Source of the DNA: Isoetes taiwanensis
Taxonomy: Eukaryota > Streptophyta > Lycopodiopsida > Isoetales > Isoetaceae
DNA: 64,000 nucleotides
Assembly (NCBI GenBank): GCA_021234155.1
Contig: JAJEKV010000010.1
Coordinates: 15,630,275 to 15,694,274 of the forward strand
Direction of reading: 5' to 3'
In this document: piece after piece, positions 33,211 through 43,401 of the stretch
How positions within the stretch are numbered: position 1 is the stretch's first letter
Layout: the number at the start of each line of letters is the position of its first letter
Translations under genes and position numbers: made by a program
Notes under the pieces: generated by a model
Told to the model about the DNA's origin: nothing
Seen by the model: the letters and a program-made list of their open reading frames with translations, nothing else
The model's database searches: none

Positions 33211-34508
33211 TCTTACTTGGCATATCGAGCCCCGTATATGTCAGTTGACGTGTTTTAACCATATCCTTTTGACATATTATAGCCTTATATGTCCGACTGT
33301 TCATCCATGGGCTTTTGTCACGATGAATGCATATCCATGCCTGCACACCCGAATCTGACATACCCCTGCTTTAACGACTGACATGCATACGACAGACAAA
33401 CCCATGGCATGTTTAAGCCAAACATGATTAAGCCACAGAACGGAGAAGACGAACAGAGAAGAATTTTGAAATAGAGCTGGAATGATAGGTTTTGAAATGA
33501 TGCTGCCAATTTCTGCATTTTTTCGATTGGGATGCCAAGGAAATCATGGAAATGATGTAAGGGGTCGAGATGATACTGGTCGATTTCAAATGAAGCAGCA
33601 TTTTCAAGTGAGCATCTATATTTCCTCTTCTTTTTTTGTGCTCCTCAAAGAACCGCATCTCCCTTTCCTGATCAACATCCCTGCTTCTCATCAAAGTTAT
33701 AAAAGTTCAAAGCCTGAGTAAGCTTAGGTTTTCTTTAAGTGCATTGGGCTTTACCCCAAAGGACTTTGCCACATATGCTAGTCGGCTTGATCTGAAGCCT
33801 CATTGTGATTATCGGATTTGTGGTTGGGCACCTATCTTCAAGCATAGCTAGAAGCATAAGAGCATTGTGCACAGGTCAGAATTCAGTTAACAAGCTAGTG
33901 ATATATTTTATGACAGAAAAAATGCAACTGCACTATTGGTATTTTGCCAAACACAGAGATAAAGAGTTAGATCTGGTAATTCAAAAATGTGATTATCTAT
34001 TTGTAGACTGAGTTCAAACCATTTGCATCTTTCTTATTGGATATGAGGGGTCATATTCATGCCAAAACTGTGTGTAAGGCGTGATGTTCCAGATCATGGG
34101 TCAGAAAATAATGTTGGGCATTCTAGTGTGATACCCTAGTGGCATATCTGATATCTCAATTGCTTGCTATGATTCAGAATACTAAAAGCACATTTAGGAA
34201 AACATGCATTATACATGCAACAATACCAATCAACTGATTGCTGGAGCGATCCTATTCAGGTTTTTATAAATCTTTGATTTTAAAGTATTGATGATATTCT
34301 ATAAAGTCGCATTTAATTAAAGTGGGTCAAATCTCGAATTTTGGGACTCGGACTGAAAATGGAACTCATACTATAGAAAAAAAATTCTGAATTGAATGCT
34401 TGAATAGAATTACACATCACACACAAAGAACTGGGTAACTTGTTTTCCTCATAAATTTTACAAACCACTAGTTGAGAAAGTTTTCAAGCTTCTCAATATT
34501 ATCTACCC
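33211..34508. other. Upstream region of the LEA-like gene and intergenic sequence
   Basis: Apart from the putative promoter elements within about 100 bp of 33,210, no gene, repeat or domain could be supported. Confidence 0.4.
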
Positions 34509-34922
34509 TCATACAAAGATATAGCATGGAGGTTGCTCATGGCTTTGTCCATCTCCCTTTTTGAGATCTTGTGTGTCTTGTCCTTTGCAATGTAAGAACT
34601 TGGATATGACCATACTACCACACTCCACCAACTCCCTTCTTTGAGGATCAGCATGATTTGCCCTCCACTTCTTCTCCCAGCAGTTGGTGTATTGCTCCTT
34701 CAAGTTGCCCTTCTTGTGTCTTCCAATGGGCTCCCAATATTGAACTTGGAATCCAGGACGCAACTCCTCTCCATCAGCCATAGTGGTGGTTACATCAGAG
34801 AGTGCCACCCCTAACCATATTGGACAATCCTCATCATCAGGCCTTACTAACACAAAGTATCCTTCCTTGATGTCCTCAAAGGGATCCCACTCAGGAAGAT
34901 CAAACCACTTCGGCTATGTAGG
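34509..34922 (-). pseudogene. Remnant D: C-terminal exon of an element A-type transposase
   Basis: After a plausible acceptor (AACCTAG, 34,923) the frame reads PKWFDLPEWDPFEDIKEGYF, VLVRPDDEDCPIWLGVALSD, FQVQYWEPIG and YTNCWEKKWRA. This matches, block by block, the C-terminal domain of the element A transposase (FNPFKDLKKGMFVLARPDD, CPTWLG, VTWWEPVP, YVNCWKKRW). An in-frame TAG lies near 34,915 at the exon start. The catalytic core is absent. The fragment is on the strand opposite to the element B transposase, so it is a separate element remnant, probably linked to the palindromes at 35.4-35.8 kb. The domain is a small Trp-rich beta-type module, perhaps a reader-like domain, but this is a guess. 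Confidence 0.65.
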
Positions 34923-35397
34923 CTAGGTTAATGGTATGTATGGAAAATTAGTATGAAAAAAATGAAAAATAGTTACTTAGCTTTTTAGATGTGTGTATGT
35001 CATCTTAAAAAGCAGGGTAAAAAAAATATGAAATTTTAACTACGAAATACGAAAGTTATTTAACCCATTTTGAAGGTTTAAGATACAAAATGGGGACAAG
35101 TACTCTTTAATGCACATGATCATCCTCTAAAGTTCCTAACACAATGTAAGGTTTACATTTTAATAGGTTTAATGCATAGGTTTAATAGGTTCTCATATGT
35201 TTCATGCATAGGTTTACATTAGTTTAATCATTTCAATATGCTTTCATAGGTTTATTACATAGATTTACATATTTTTAATGCATAACTTTCATAGGTTTAA
35301 TGCATAGGTTTAGATAGGTTTAATAGGTTTTATGCCATGGTACCTCTGGAAAAATAAGCTCTGGCCCTAAGAACTGTGTTTTTCACTCTGGGTTGCC

Positions 35398-35710
35398 CTT
35401 CTCGACGTCGAGAAAGGTCCTCAGACTTGCGTTTTTTCACTCTGAGCTGCCTTTCTCGACTCGCGAGTCGAGAAAGGCCATTAGAGAAGGCTTGAGGGTC
35501 TTTCTCGACTGAGAAAGGCCCTCATTAAATTTTTTTTTTCTTCAAAAAGAAAAAAAGAAAAAAAAAAGTTTTTTTTTCTTTGGGCTCACTCTGATCTGCC
35601 TTTCTCGACTCATGAGTCGAGAAAGACCATCAGGGGGCCTTGAGGGTCTTTCTCGCCGAGAAAGGCCTTCAAAAAACTTTTTTTTTCCTGCTTAAATGAA
35701 ATAGAGAATA

Positions 35711-35750
<40 letters not shown>

Positions 35751-35788
35751 GCTCTAAGCTACATTTCTCGACTCGCGAGTCGAGAAAG
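35398..35788. repeat. Remnant D palindromes (CTTTCTCGACTCG half-site)
   Basis: Six palindromes: 35,398-35,416 (short form, CGACGTCG centre), 35,451-35,476, 35,500-35,517 (short), 35,600-35,625, 35,648-35,664 (short, CGCCG centre) and 35,763-35,788. The full form is a 26-bp perfect palindrome with half-site CTTTCTCGACTCG. In the copy at 35,600 the centre is CATG instead of CGCG, so both halves changed together and symmetry is kept. T- and A-runs separate the copies, including a T-run of about 40 at 35,709-35,748. Position 5' of the transposase exon matches the layout of element A. Confidence 0.85.
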
Positions 35789-36142
35789 AACATGATTGAA
35801 AATTAAACGGGAGTGTTGCAGCACTCCCGTTTCAAAGATTCCCTTGAAAAAAATAGCCTGCTCTAGAAAATGACACTTTTTTTCTTCTAATTGGGAATTC
35901 CAACAGGCTTAATTTTTTTTACCTCTTTTTTGGCCCCTTAGTGCAAAAGAACTTGGATTTTGCCAAAAGCAGCACTTGAAAAGGGAAGAATTTAGACATG
36001 ATTTTGTGTTCTCTAAAAGTATTTTCTTGGAAACACCAGAATATAGTGAATAAAATAATCATTATATAATTAAAGTGTTTCAATGACATCAATTTGTAAC
36101 AACACATGAAGGTGAGTAATAAATTTTTTTGTAAAAGACAGA
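35789..36142. other. Short hairpin and 3' flank of the element B fusion gene
   Basis: AAACGGGAGTG and its inverse CACTCCCGTTT (about 35,805-35,832) form an 11-bp stem with loop TTGCAG. It might be a leftover of abutting element ends, but this is not established. The rest is AT-rich and contains no gene. It is the 3' flank of the minus-strand fusion gene. Confidence 0.5.
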
Positions 36143-39100
36143 CTAAAGGTCCAAATCGTAGTCTTCATCATTCTTTTTGCTTGTTTCTGCTGTGCCAGAT
36201 TCTGTAGTCTGATCCTTTTCTTGTGCCTTACCCTTGTCTACTTCTGCAGTGTCTTCAGGAATGGTAGCTAGTGCTGCTTCTTTCAGCTCTGCAAAGGTAG
36301 CTTCATCATCTAAAGAGCTAGTGAATGGAGGCTGTATCTCTGAAGAGGTCAGCTTGGCAAAGTCAGATGAGGATCTGGCGCCTAACTCTTGGTGCTCATC
36401 TGGTAGGGTAGGCAAGGCAACCAGTCTCATCTTGATGAAGTTCACAGCTTCTTTATCTATGTCCAATGCTACACAATTCTTGCCCTTCTTAAGTGCACAA
36501 GCTATTGTTGTACCAGAGTCAGAAAAGGCATCAAGCACCCAATCTCCTGGACGTGAAAACATGTCTAGAAGATGGTTGATTAGCTTTTGAGGCTTCTGGT
36601 AGTGATTAACAATTCTACCTTGTGCACTAGGGTCTTGTAGCTTCTGAAGCACAACTGGAAATTCCAAAACATTAGAAAAGTTCTGGCATGCTGCAGTGTT
36701 AAAATGCTCCATGGTGCGTTTGCCATCGAAACTCCAGTAAGCAACATGGAGGTATTCGACCTTACTCAGCAACCTCGGGCCGCCGCCATGGTAGTTTATA
36801 TTTGTCTTGTACCTGTAGAAATTAAAGTCGTGTCACTAACAAAAACAGAACAAGAAACAAACAAAGAGAACAAGTCAAAAGCAATCATATTCTGGAATAC
36901 AAAACGAAAACACAAAGAAGAAATAAACCCAACGTATTCCAGAATAAAGTACTCACCAAACCAAATTCTCATAACCAGCTTGGACTGGGGATCCGAAATG
37001 ATTTTTGAACGTTGACTCCACAAGGCCGGATTGTATGCTCGAATGAAACACGACAAGACGCCAGTGCTTGGCCGTTGTGACTTGTTTAATACCGTCGACG
37101 AAAGCGTTAAACTCTGAATTTTTAAAAGGCTGATCGTCGTAACGGTTGTCCTTTAGTTTGAAGCCATAAGGAAGGTCCGCTATGACCAGTGTAAAATCCT
37201 GTGGCTTTACTGTGCCAACCAGTTTAGTGCAGTCCCCGTGGATGATAGAAAACAAATTGTTTTGGTCGTACACACTTCTAGAGTCCTCCTATCTGCCAGT
37301 GTTCTTTCTTCTCGTGCCAGTCTCACGAGGTGCATGAAACCTTTTGGCAGGTCCTTATTTTTCTTCTTGTTCTGCAAACAAAAGAGATTGAGACAGAGAC
37401 AAGTCAAGTATGATATGTTTAGTCAGCGTACCCATCCTTCAAAATTTGGAGCGTACTGAACACTACGCTCGTCGGATGTAGCAATGGGATAAAGCTCCTT
37501 GCACCTCTCCCACGTCTCAACGTTAAGTTGCTCCATCAAACATGTCTGGCAGGTGATGACATTTTTTTGGCTTGAAAGAAAACCACAACCATTTTAGCAG
37601 TTGGAAAGTAAACTATCTTCCTGCCACGTAAACTTATTCTAGAACACAAGAGTCTTAAACAACATTTTTGTTGTTGCAGCAGTGTATTCCAGAATACACT
37701 TTAACTGCAGCATAGGAGCATACACTTCCACAACGCACCAAGTTAGAGTGTGTATTCCAGAATACATTTTCGCTGCCTCGAAGGATTAAAAGTGTATTCT
37801 GGAATACACCTTTACACTACACAAAGGGCGAAGGTGTATTCTGGAATACACCTTAGCACTGTACGAAGGGCGAAGGTGTATTCTGGAATACACTTTCGAT
37901 CCCTCAAGGGGGGAAAAGCATATTCAGGAGTACCCGATTGCTCTTATTTTGAGGTTCTTGTAGAATTCAAGAAATGAAAAGGCAGCAAAGATGGTAAAGC
38001 TTACTTGCGCAACTCCTTCGACATTTCTTCTAGTGTGAACTCCTTGTCCACCACCTTCTGCAGGAGCCGTTCTAGTAACTCTGTGTCAGTAAACCCCTGC
38101 ATCTCCCTCCAGACAGGGATAGTCATTTCTTTTTTTGGCGCGTCGGTGCCTTTCTTCTTCTCCGAGACCTTGCCCTTACTTTTTAGTTCACCACGCTCAA
38201 ACATATTAAATATTTCGTTTTGAAGCTCCCAGATCTGCAAACAAAATAAGAAAATCATCAGCTAGTCGTCGACAAGGAACCTTTTTTGTACACGAAATCT
38301 TATTCTGGAATATGCTTGTAACGTACCCTGCCATCCCTGAATGCTAGCTGAAACCAGTTGTCATGGCCAATGAGTGACGCCCATTTCTTCGCCTTGTCGT
38401 ATTTAAGGCAACACTCAATGGCACAAGCTTCTTTAAGTTCAAGTGAGTACTGTGGCTTTTTCAAATCCTCCCCGTACTTTTCCTTGAAGATGACATATTC
38501 TCTGTGCATAAATCTAATTTTGTCGACAAAGCTCATTTTTAGCTTGTACTCGTTGTCAGCGTTGTGAATATTGGCAACAATTTTGGCTTCTTCGTCGGTC
38601 AAACCATAGTAAACTGCACAGAGAATAGACAAGTACCTAGGATTCTTTTTTTCTTTGTACAATTGCCTCCTAGCCTTGAAGCTGTAGTTCCCACCCAAGA
38701 CATAATGCGTGTATGTATCCGCATTTTCTTTATCGTAATCTGCAGGACTTGTGCACTGCTCCTTATCAACAAGAACCACAATAGGAGCAACGTGTGCGTT
38801 TGGATTGCTTTGAATTCTGTCCTTTAGGTTCCTTAGATGATCTGCATATATCTTTCGAACCTGCAGTGGTCGTTCTCCAGCTTCATTTTTTGGAGGAAGC
38901 TTCATTGATGTGACGGGCAAGTAAATGACACCTTGCACAAACTTGTGCAGGTTAATCTCTTCCATATTCTCTGATGTTTTATCAATCTTCTTTTCTTTAA
39001 TGGCAACACCAGGTGCTTTGCCCTTCCCCTTTTTCTTTTTGGGTGCTTCCTCAGGAGCATCTTCTGTTGCAATTAAAGCCGTTTTTCTTTTTTTAGGCTC

Positions 39101-39712
39101 CTTGGCAGCAATGGTCAGCCTCTGCTTCTTTGGTGGCGGTGATGGTGGCTGCTCTTCGGAGGCTGATGGACTGCTCCCAGACTCTGATGGATTGCTCGGG
39201 CTCCGTTGGTCTTCCTCTTCCCCCTGTGATGACTCGCTGTGGGCGAAGTCTTCGCTCTGTGTGCTTCGAACGTCGTTAATGATGGCACTGAGCTTTCTCT
39301 TGTTGAGGTAGTGAGAAACATACTTGTAAAGGGCCGGTGGGTTTACTTTCACCATTCTAAAAAAGGCTTCATCAACATGAATAAAACCTTGGGATGTCTG
39401 AAAGGACAGTCTCCCTCGTTGACCGGACTCCCCAGCTACTTCACTCACAGCTTGGATGGTGCCCATGCAGACAAATTCTCTGTCATCGTACCTTTTTGCT
39501 CCAGCACTCCGACAGACATGTAGGAAAGTGAGGGTGCTATACTTTCCAGCTGTACCCCTTGTGAAGAACCATTGAGTTTGAAAGTTCTCGTAGATAGCAG
39601 GCTTAGAAGTATCGTCAACCCTTCTCTGTGGGTGCGCTTTCTGAGCGATTTTAATGGTCTTCTTCTGTTGTTTCTTGCTGCCTTCTTGCATGTACACATT
39701 GTGTGTAAACAC
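36143..39712 (-). CDS. Element B fusion gene: ParB-like domain plus DNA amino-methyltransferase (DLPYG)
   Basis: Exons (minus): 39,712-38,327, 38,234-38,005, 37,570-37,432, 37,371-36,957 and 36,812-36,143, with GT-AG junctions. All joins are in phase, but a single frame change near 37,290 in exon 4 breaks the frame. Exon 1 (about 460 aa) has an N-terminal globular part, an acidic/basic disordered linker with NLS-like PPKKQRL (residue 194) and a ParB-like domain (about 255-390: YLPVTSMKL, IVVLVD, YVLGGNYSFKARRQL, LTDEEAKIVANIHN). Exon 3 has CQTC. Exon 4 carries HGDC and IADLPYGFKLKDNRYDD (motif IV). Exon 5 has YQKPQKLINHLLDMFSRPGD (motif X) and VLDAFSDSGTTIACALKKGK (motif I, the first Gly of FxGxG being Asp), then LDIDKEAV. 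The order IV...X-I is the beta class of N6-adenine/N4-cytosine DNA methyltransferases, common in bacteria and phages and there sometimes joined to ParB domains. The tail is acidic. The target base is unknown. Confidence 0.75.
37681..37935. repeat. Element B palindromes in intron 2 of the fusion gene
   Basis: Copies of the 20-bp palindrome (consensus AGTGTATTCCGGAATACACT, here mostly CCAGAA or CTGGAA centres) lie at 37,681-37,700, 37,750-37,769, 37,791-37,810, 37,833-37,852 and 37,874-37,893, with a degenerate copy at about 37,917. Spacing is about 41 bp in the regular part. They fall in the intron between exon 2 (donor 38,004) and exon 3 (acceptor 37,571). Single copies or half-sites lie in other introns at about 36,890, 36,935 and 38,303. 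Confidence 0.85.
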
Positions 39713-39928
39713 GACCTTGTTAGAGAAAACAGTGGCAAAAAACTATTCCAGAATACAAAATGTCTTGCAAAAAGGACAAAAAGAGGACAAAACGAGGACA
39801 AAAAAGCCAAAACAACACTGCGACCTTGACAAAAAAACAGGGCTAAACAAGTTCTAAAAACGAAAAAAACGCCTAAAATTACCGAAAAAACTAGAAAAAA
39901 TTGACCTTTCAAAACCTTGAGACACGAA

Positions 39929-40510
39929 AGTGTATTCCGAAATACACTTTCGCCTTTCCCGAAAGCGAAAGTGTATTCCGGAATACACTTCCGCCTTCAC
40001 GTGAAGGAGAAAGTGTATTCCGGAATACACTTTCACCTAGTGTATTTCGGAATACACTTTCGCTTTAGGTAAAGGAGAAAGTGTATTCCGGAATACACTT
40101 TGGCTTCAGTGTGTAAGCCAAAGTGTATTCCGAAATACACTTTGTCTTACACACGAAAGCCAAAACCTATTCCGGAATAAGAAACTGTCTAAAAAATGAT
40201 TATATGTTGTACTTTGTTACTCACCTGTCCATGTCTTCTCTATGTATATCGGAATACAGTCTCTGAATATTATATTCGAGGTGCTGGCGCTGGCGACTTG
40301 AGCTCAGAGACTGGAATACGCAACTGAAGGCGCCAAAATTTCCTTTTCAAGGTATCCATTATGTTTTGCTCGTATTCTATGTGAAGTGGAATACGTTTAG
40401 CTTTACTATCCTACTCCAGTGTATTCCGAAATGTATTTTAGTTTGACTTTCACTTAATTGGTACAGGAATTTCTACTTGTACTACGTGGGCGTGTATTCG
40501 GGAATAAGAA
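39929..40510. promoter_or_regulatory. Element B palindromes in the divergent promoter
   Basis: Copies lie at 39,929-39,948, 39,970-39,989, 40,012-40,031, 40,039-40,058, 40,080-40,099 and 40,122-40,141, with degenerate copies at about 40,167, 40,419 and 40,492. Most are exact 20-bp palindromes spaced about 41-42 bp apart. Several spacers are themselves palindromic (CTTCACGTGAAG, and CTTTCGCC with GGAAAGC-type partners). The block lies between the 5' ends of the fusion gene (minus) and the transposase (plus). A minus-strand donor (ATGGACAG|GTGAGT, about 40,225) suggests a leader exon for the fusion gene. Confidence 0.8.
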
Positions 40511-40566
40511 AAGCTCCGCACTAGAGAAGGTTTCTCAAGTCTCTTCACTATTTTGCAGTTGTTAAA

Positions 40567-42836
40567 ATGACGAACTGCTTCGTGAACAAACTTCCGCCAC
40601 CTTTTGTTGTCTTAAGCTCGTCTAGTTCTGAGGACACACTTGGGAACAACATCATTTCTACTGAAGACCGGCATTCTCCGACTCCGACCTCTACTTCATC
40701 ATTGTTGCTTCTCGAAGACACACCGAGTCCAACACGTAACAGACTTCCACCACCCTTCCAACCGTCACCAAGTCCGGTGAGGCGATGGCGGCATCTCCTT
40801 CCAAAGCATCACCACCGGTTCGGACATCTTTGCCACCACCCTTCGTTCCATCCCCCTGACCTACAGATGCTCCACAACAACGGGTGCTCAAGAACAAGCT
40901 ACCCCCCCCCCCTCCCCCCCGTTTGTAGTTTCGCCTCCTTCATGCAAACATACAAGGAACACAGAAAACAAAGAAGACTATGAGATTCACTACAATTTCT
41001 CTCACCAGAACTTCACTACAAATGAGGACGATGCTGCAGCATGCACTCCTCTTCACATAGCGGTTGTGACACACGGATTTGGAGAATTCCAGTCCGCTCT
41101 AAAGGAGATGTTTGCAAGAACTCCTTTTCAGGATGGTACAAGAACAGCTGATGCCACAACATCTTATGGGCCATCACCATCCTTTAACACTGTGCTACCG
41201 CCTTTTTCGGGAACAACTTCGCGTGGTCTGTTTTCCTCTACAAACACACCACTCAGGACAGAGGAAGTCACCCCTAGAGTAGAAAAGTTTCATCAGAAGA
41301 TGAAGACACCAACGAGGAACAATGAGATTACATGTTCTCCAGCCAATCTTCAAAGAAATTCAAGGTGGATTTTGGTTTGAGGGCATGCTCCTCTGTAAGA
41401 AGAAGAAATCTTATGGATGAACACAAAATGAGAAGACTCCTGAGAACTAAATGCTGCTCATTGGGTTGCATCAACAGATTTAACATGGCCAAATTACGAG
41501 CAGTTAGAGACAAATACAGTTCAATGACTTTGGTAGACCAGAATGCCTACTTAGCTTATCATGTAAGACCAGACTGCAACACCTTCTTGCATTACATTAA
41601 CCGTGAACAAGTCTGCCAAAAATGCTTCATGGTTGTCCACCATTTAGGGTCCACAAGAATGTCTCGAATACACAAAAGACTGGACAAAAACCCAGCAATT
41701 GATGATCACTGTGGTCCAAGAAGAGTTGTAACTATGCATGCCCTAGCTGCTGTTACATGGATGGAGAAATATTTTAGAGAGACATGTGAGAAGTTGCCTA
41801 ATAGCAACATGTATCATCTCACAGACAATATTACAAAAAAGACGTCTTTAAAGAATACAAAGAGACATGCATTTAGTTTCAGCACATCTCTTACTCACAC
41901 TTCACCAGACTGTGGAAAAGTGAATTTGGCCTTGTGAAAATTCCAAGAAGACATAGAATGTTTGTTTGCTCAAGATGTGCAGAATTAAAAAGTCAACGAA
42001 AAACTGCAAAGACAGAGGTCGAAAGAAGTAAGCTCATGTCCTCCATCCTATCACTTGCTTTGAAGAAAAGTTTTTAACCAGATTTCTTTTACAGATATTG
42101 TGCAACAGAATCTTGCCAGACATCGTGAACAACAAGCAGTAGAGAGAAGAAAGCTCGCCAAGCACAGAAAAAAAAGCACTCGAACGTCCATTGCAATACA
42201 TGTCTATTGTAATTGATGGAATGGATCAGAAAAAGACAACTCTACCCCATTTCCTAAATATTCCAAAAGATGTGCCAGAGGAATATTTTGTTAAAGTCCA
42301 CCTTGTGGGAGCCATGATCTTCAAAGGAAGTTTAAAGTGCAAAGTATTTTTGACGTATCCAAACTTGCATGGGGACCCAAACCTGACAATTACAATCCTT
42401 AACAAGGTCCTGTGCGAGCAAGAGCAACTACCACCCGTGCTCTACTTGCAACTTGACAACACTACAAGAGAACAAGAATCAAACACTCTTTGCTTATTGT
42501 GCTATGTTAGTGGAGCTAAGGATCTTCAGAAAAGTAAAGCTCGGATTTTTACTTGTAGGGCACACCCATGATCAGATTGACCAGATGTTCAACAGATTTT
42601 CTGTGCGCCTTAGAAGGAAGAAAGCTTTTTGTCTTCCTACTTTAGTTCGAATCATTAAAGATTTTTACACTCCTGTTCCAGTGGTCGAGCTTCTTAAAGA
42701 GACTGCAGACTTTAGAGAGTTTGTTTTTCCTCAACGTTCAGATAGAGAACTAGCTGTGAACAAGTTGAATGATCTTACCTTTCAACATCACATCAAGTTC
42801 TACTTGAAGGATGGACAAAGCTTCTTACAGGGGAAG
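40567..42836 (+). pseudogene. Element B transposase (same family as element A), frameshifted and 3'-truncated
   Basis: An ATG at 40,567 opens a Pro/Ser-rich, probably disordered N-terminal region (MTNCFVNKLPPPFVVLSSSS). A frame change follows near 40,950 and another near 41,370. A cysteine-bearing segment (TKCCSLGCINRF...NREQVCQKCF) lies at 41,390-41,930. An intron (42,029-42,094, GTAAGC...TTACAG) precedes DIVQQNLARHREQQAVERRK. The core reads IVIDGMDQKKTTLPHFLNIP (42,205), LYLQLDNTTRE (42,444), a frame change, then KVKLGFLLVGHTHDQIDQMF (42,530). These match element A CIIHDKMDQAK, LQLDNASGQN and GFMMPGHTHDDID. A frame change also occurs in the A-run near 42,170. The frame dissolves into simple repeat at about 42,840, so the C-terminal module seen in A and D is missing. 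Confidence 0.75.
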
Positions 42837-42845
42837 AATGTTGGG

Positions 42846-42935
42846 GTTGTCACCACTCACCACACTCGTCACCACACTCATCACCACTCACCACTCACCA
42901 CACTCGTCACCACTCACCACATTCACCACTATTGA
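42846..42935 (+). repeat. CACCACTCACCACACTCGT simple repeat
   Basis: A short-period CAC/ACTC-rich tract truncates the element B transposase and separates it from the LTR sequence that follows. Confidence 0.8.
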
Positions 42936-42939
42936 GGTG

Positions 42940-43211
42940 GTATAGAAAACAGTATACCGTATATGGAGTGATATATGCATATGCACCGTGCAGGATATTT
43001 GCACGTATGCATTGTGGAGCCATTATGATTAGAGTGTTAGCTGAGCAGAGAGAGAAGAACAGAGAGACGGTGTATTAGGAGAGTGTATTTTGCTTGATCT
43101 ACCTATGGAGATGATGACTCTTTGTGTTGTGCATTGCTTTGATCTGATAGATTGAGCTTGGATTGTTGGGTTTTTCATCCTTCTTGCAAGGTTAGAGTTC
43201 AGGCTCTAACA
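42940..43211 (+). repeat. Probable 5' LTR remnant of an LTR retrotransposon
   Basis: The sequence ends in CTCTAACA (43,204-43,211), followed at once by ATTTGGCGACCACGGTGCTC, the LTR/primer-binding-site junction style common in plant Ty3-type elements. GAG coding begins 190 bp later. The left limit of the LTR is unclear, and no 3' LTR was found in the window. Confidence 0.55.
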
Positions 43212-43401
43212 ATTTGGCGACCACGGTGCTCGACAGACCATTGATTGGCAAGAATTTCCATTGAAAAAGGAGTTGTTACCATTGGTATTGGTGATCGTCG
43301 GTAAAGAACGACACCATTGAGAAAGGAGCAATTTTATGTGTGAAGGGAATTTTGCCGTAATTGATTTGTGGGGTAGAATTTGACAAGGGGAGCATAGTTT
43401 T

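Larger units (their letters stand above)
36143..42840. mobile_element. Element B: truncated relative of element A in inverse orientation
   Basis: This holds the same two divergent gene types as element A: a ParB-like/methyltransferase fusion (minus, 36,143-39,712) and a GHTH-signature transposase (plus, 40,567-42,836). A private palindrome repeats in the shared promoter and introns. No terminal inverted repeats were found. The right end has been lost: the transposase stops at about 42,836 in a CACCACTCACCACACTCGT simple repeat next to an LTR retrotransposon. The left boundary is unknown and the given start is simply the end of the fusion gene. Confidence 0.7.

Noticed and set aside
35805-35832. 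11-bp hairpin as a terminator or TIR junction
   Set aside because: Intrinsic terminators are not expected in nuclear genes, and no second copy was found at 34-34.5 kb to support a TIR.
36234-36590. Plus-strand frame of 118 codons
   Set aside because: It is the antisense of the motif I exon of the element B methyltransferase.
38925-39311. Plus-strand frame of 128 codons
   Set aside because: It is the antisense of the low-complexity linker of the element B fusion protein.
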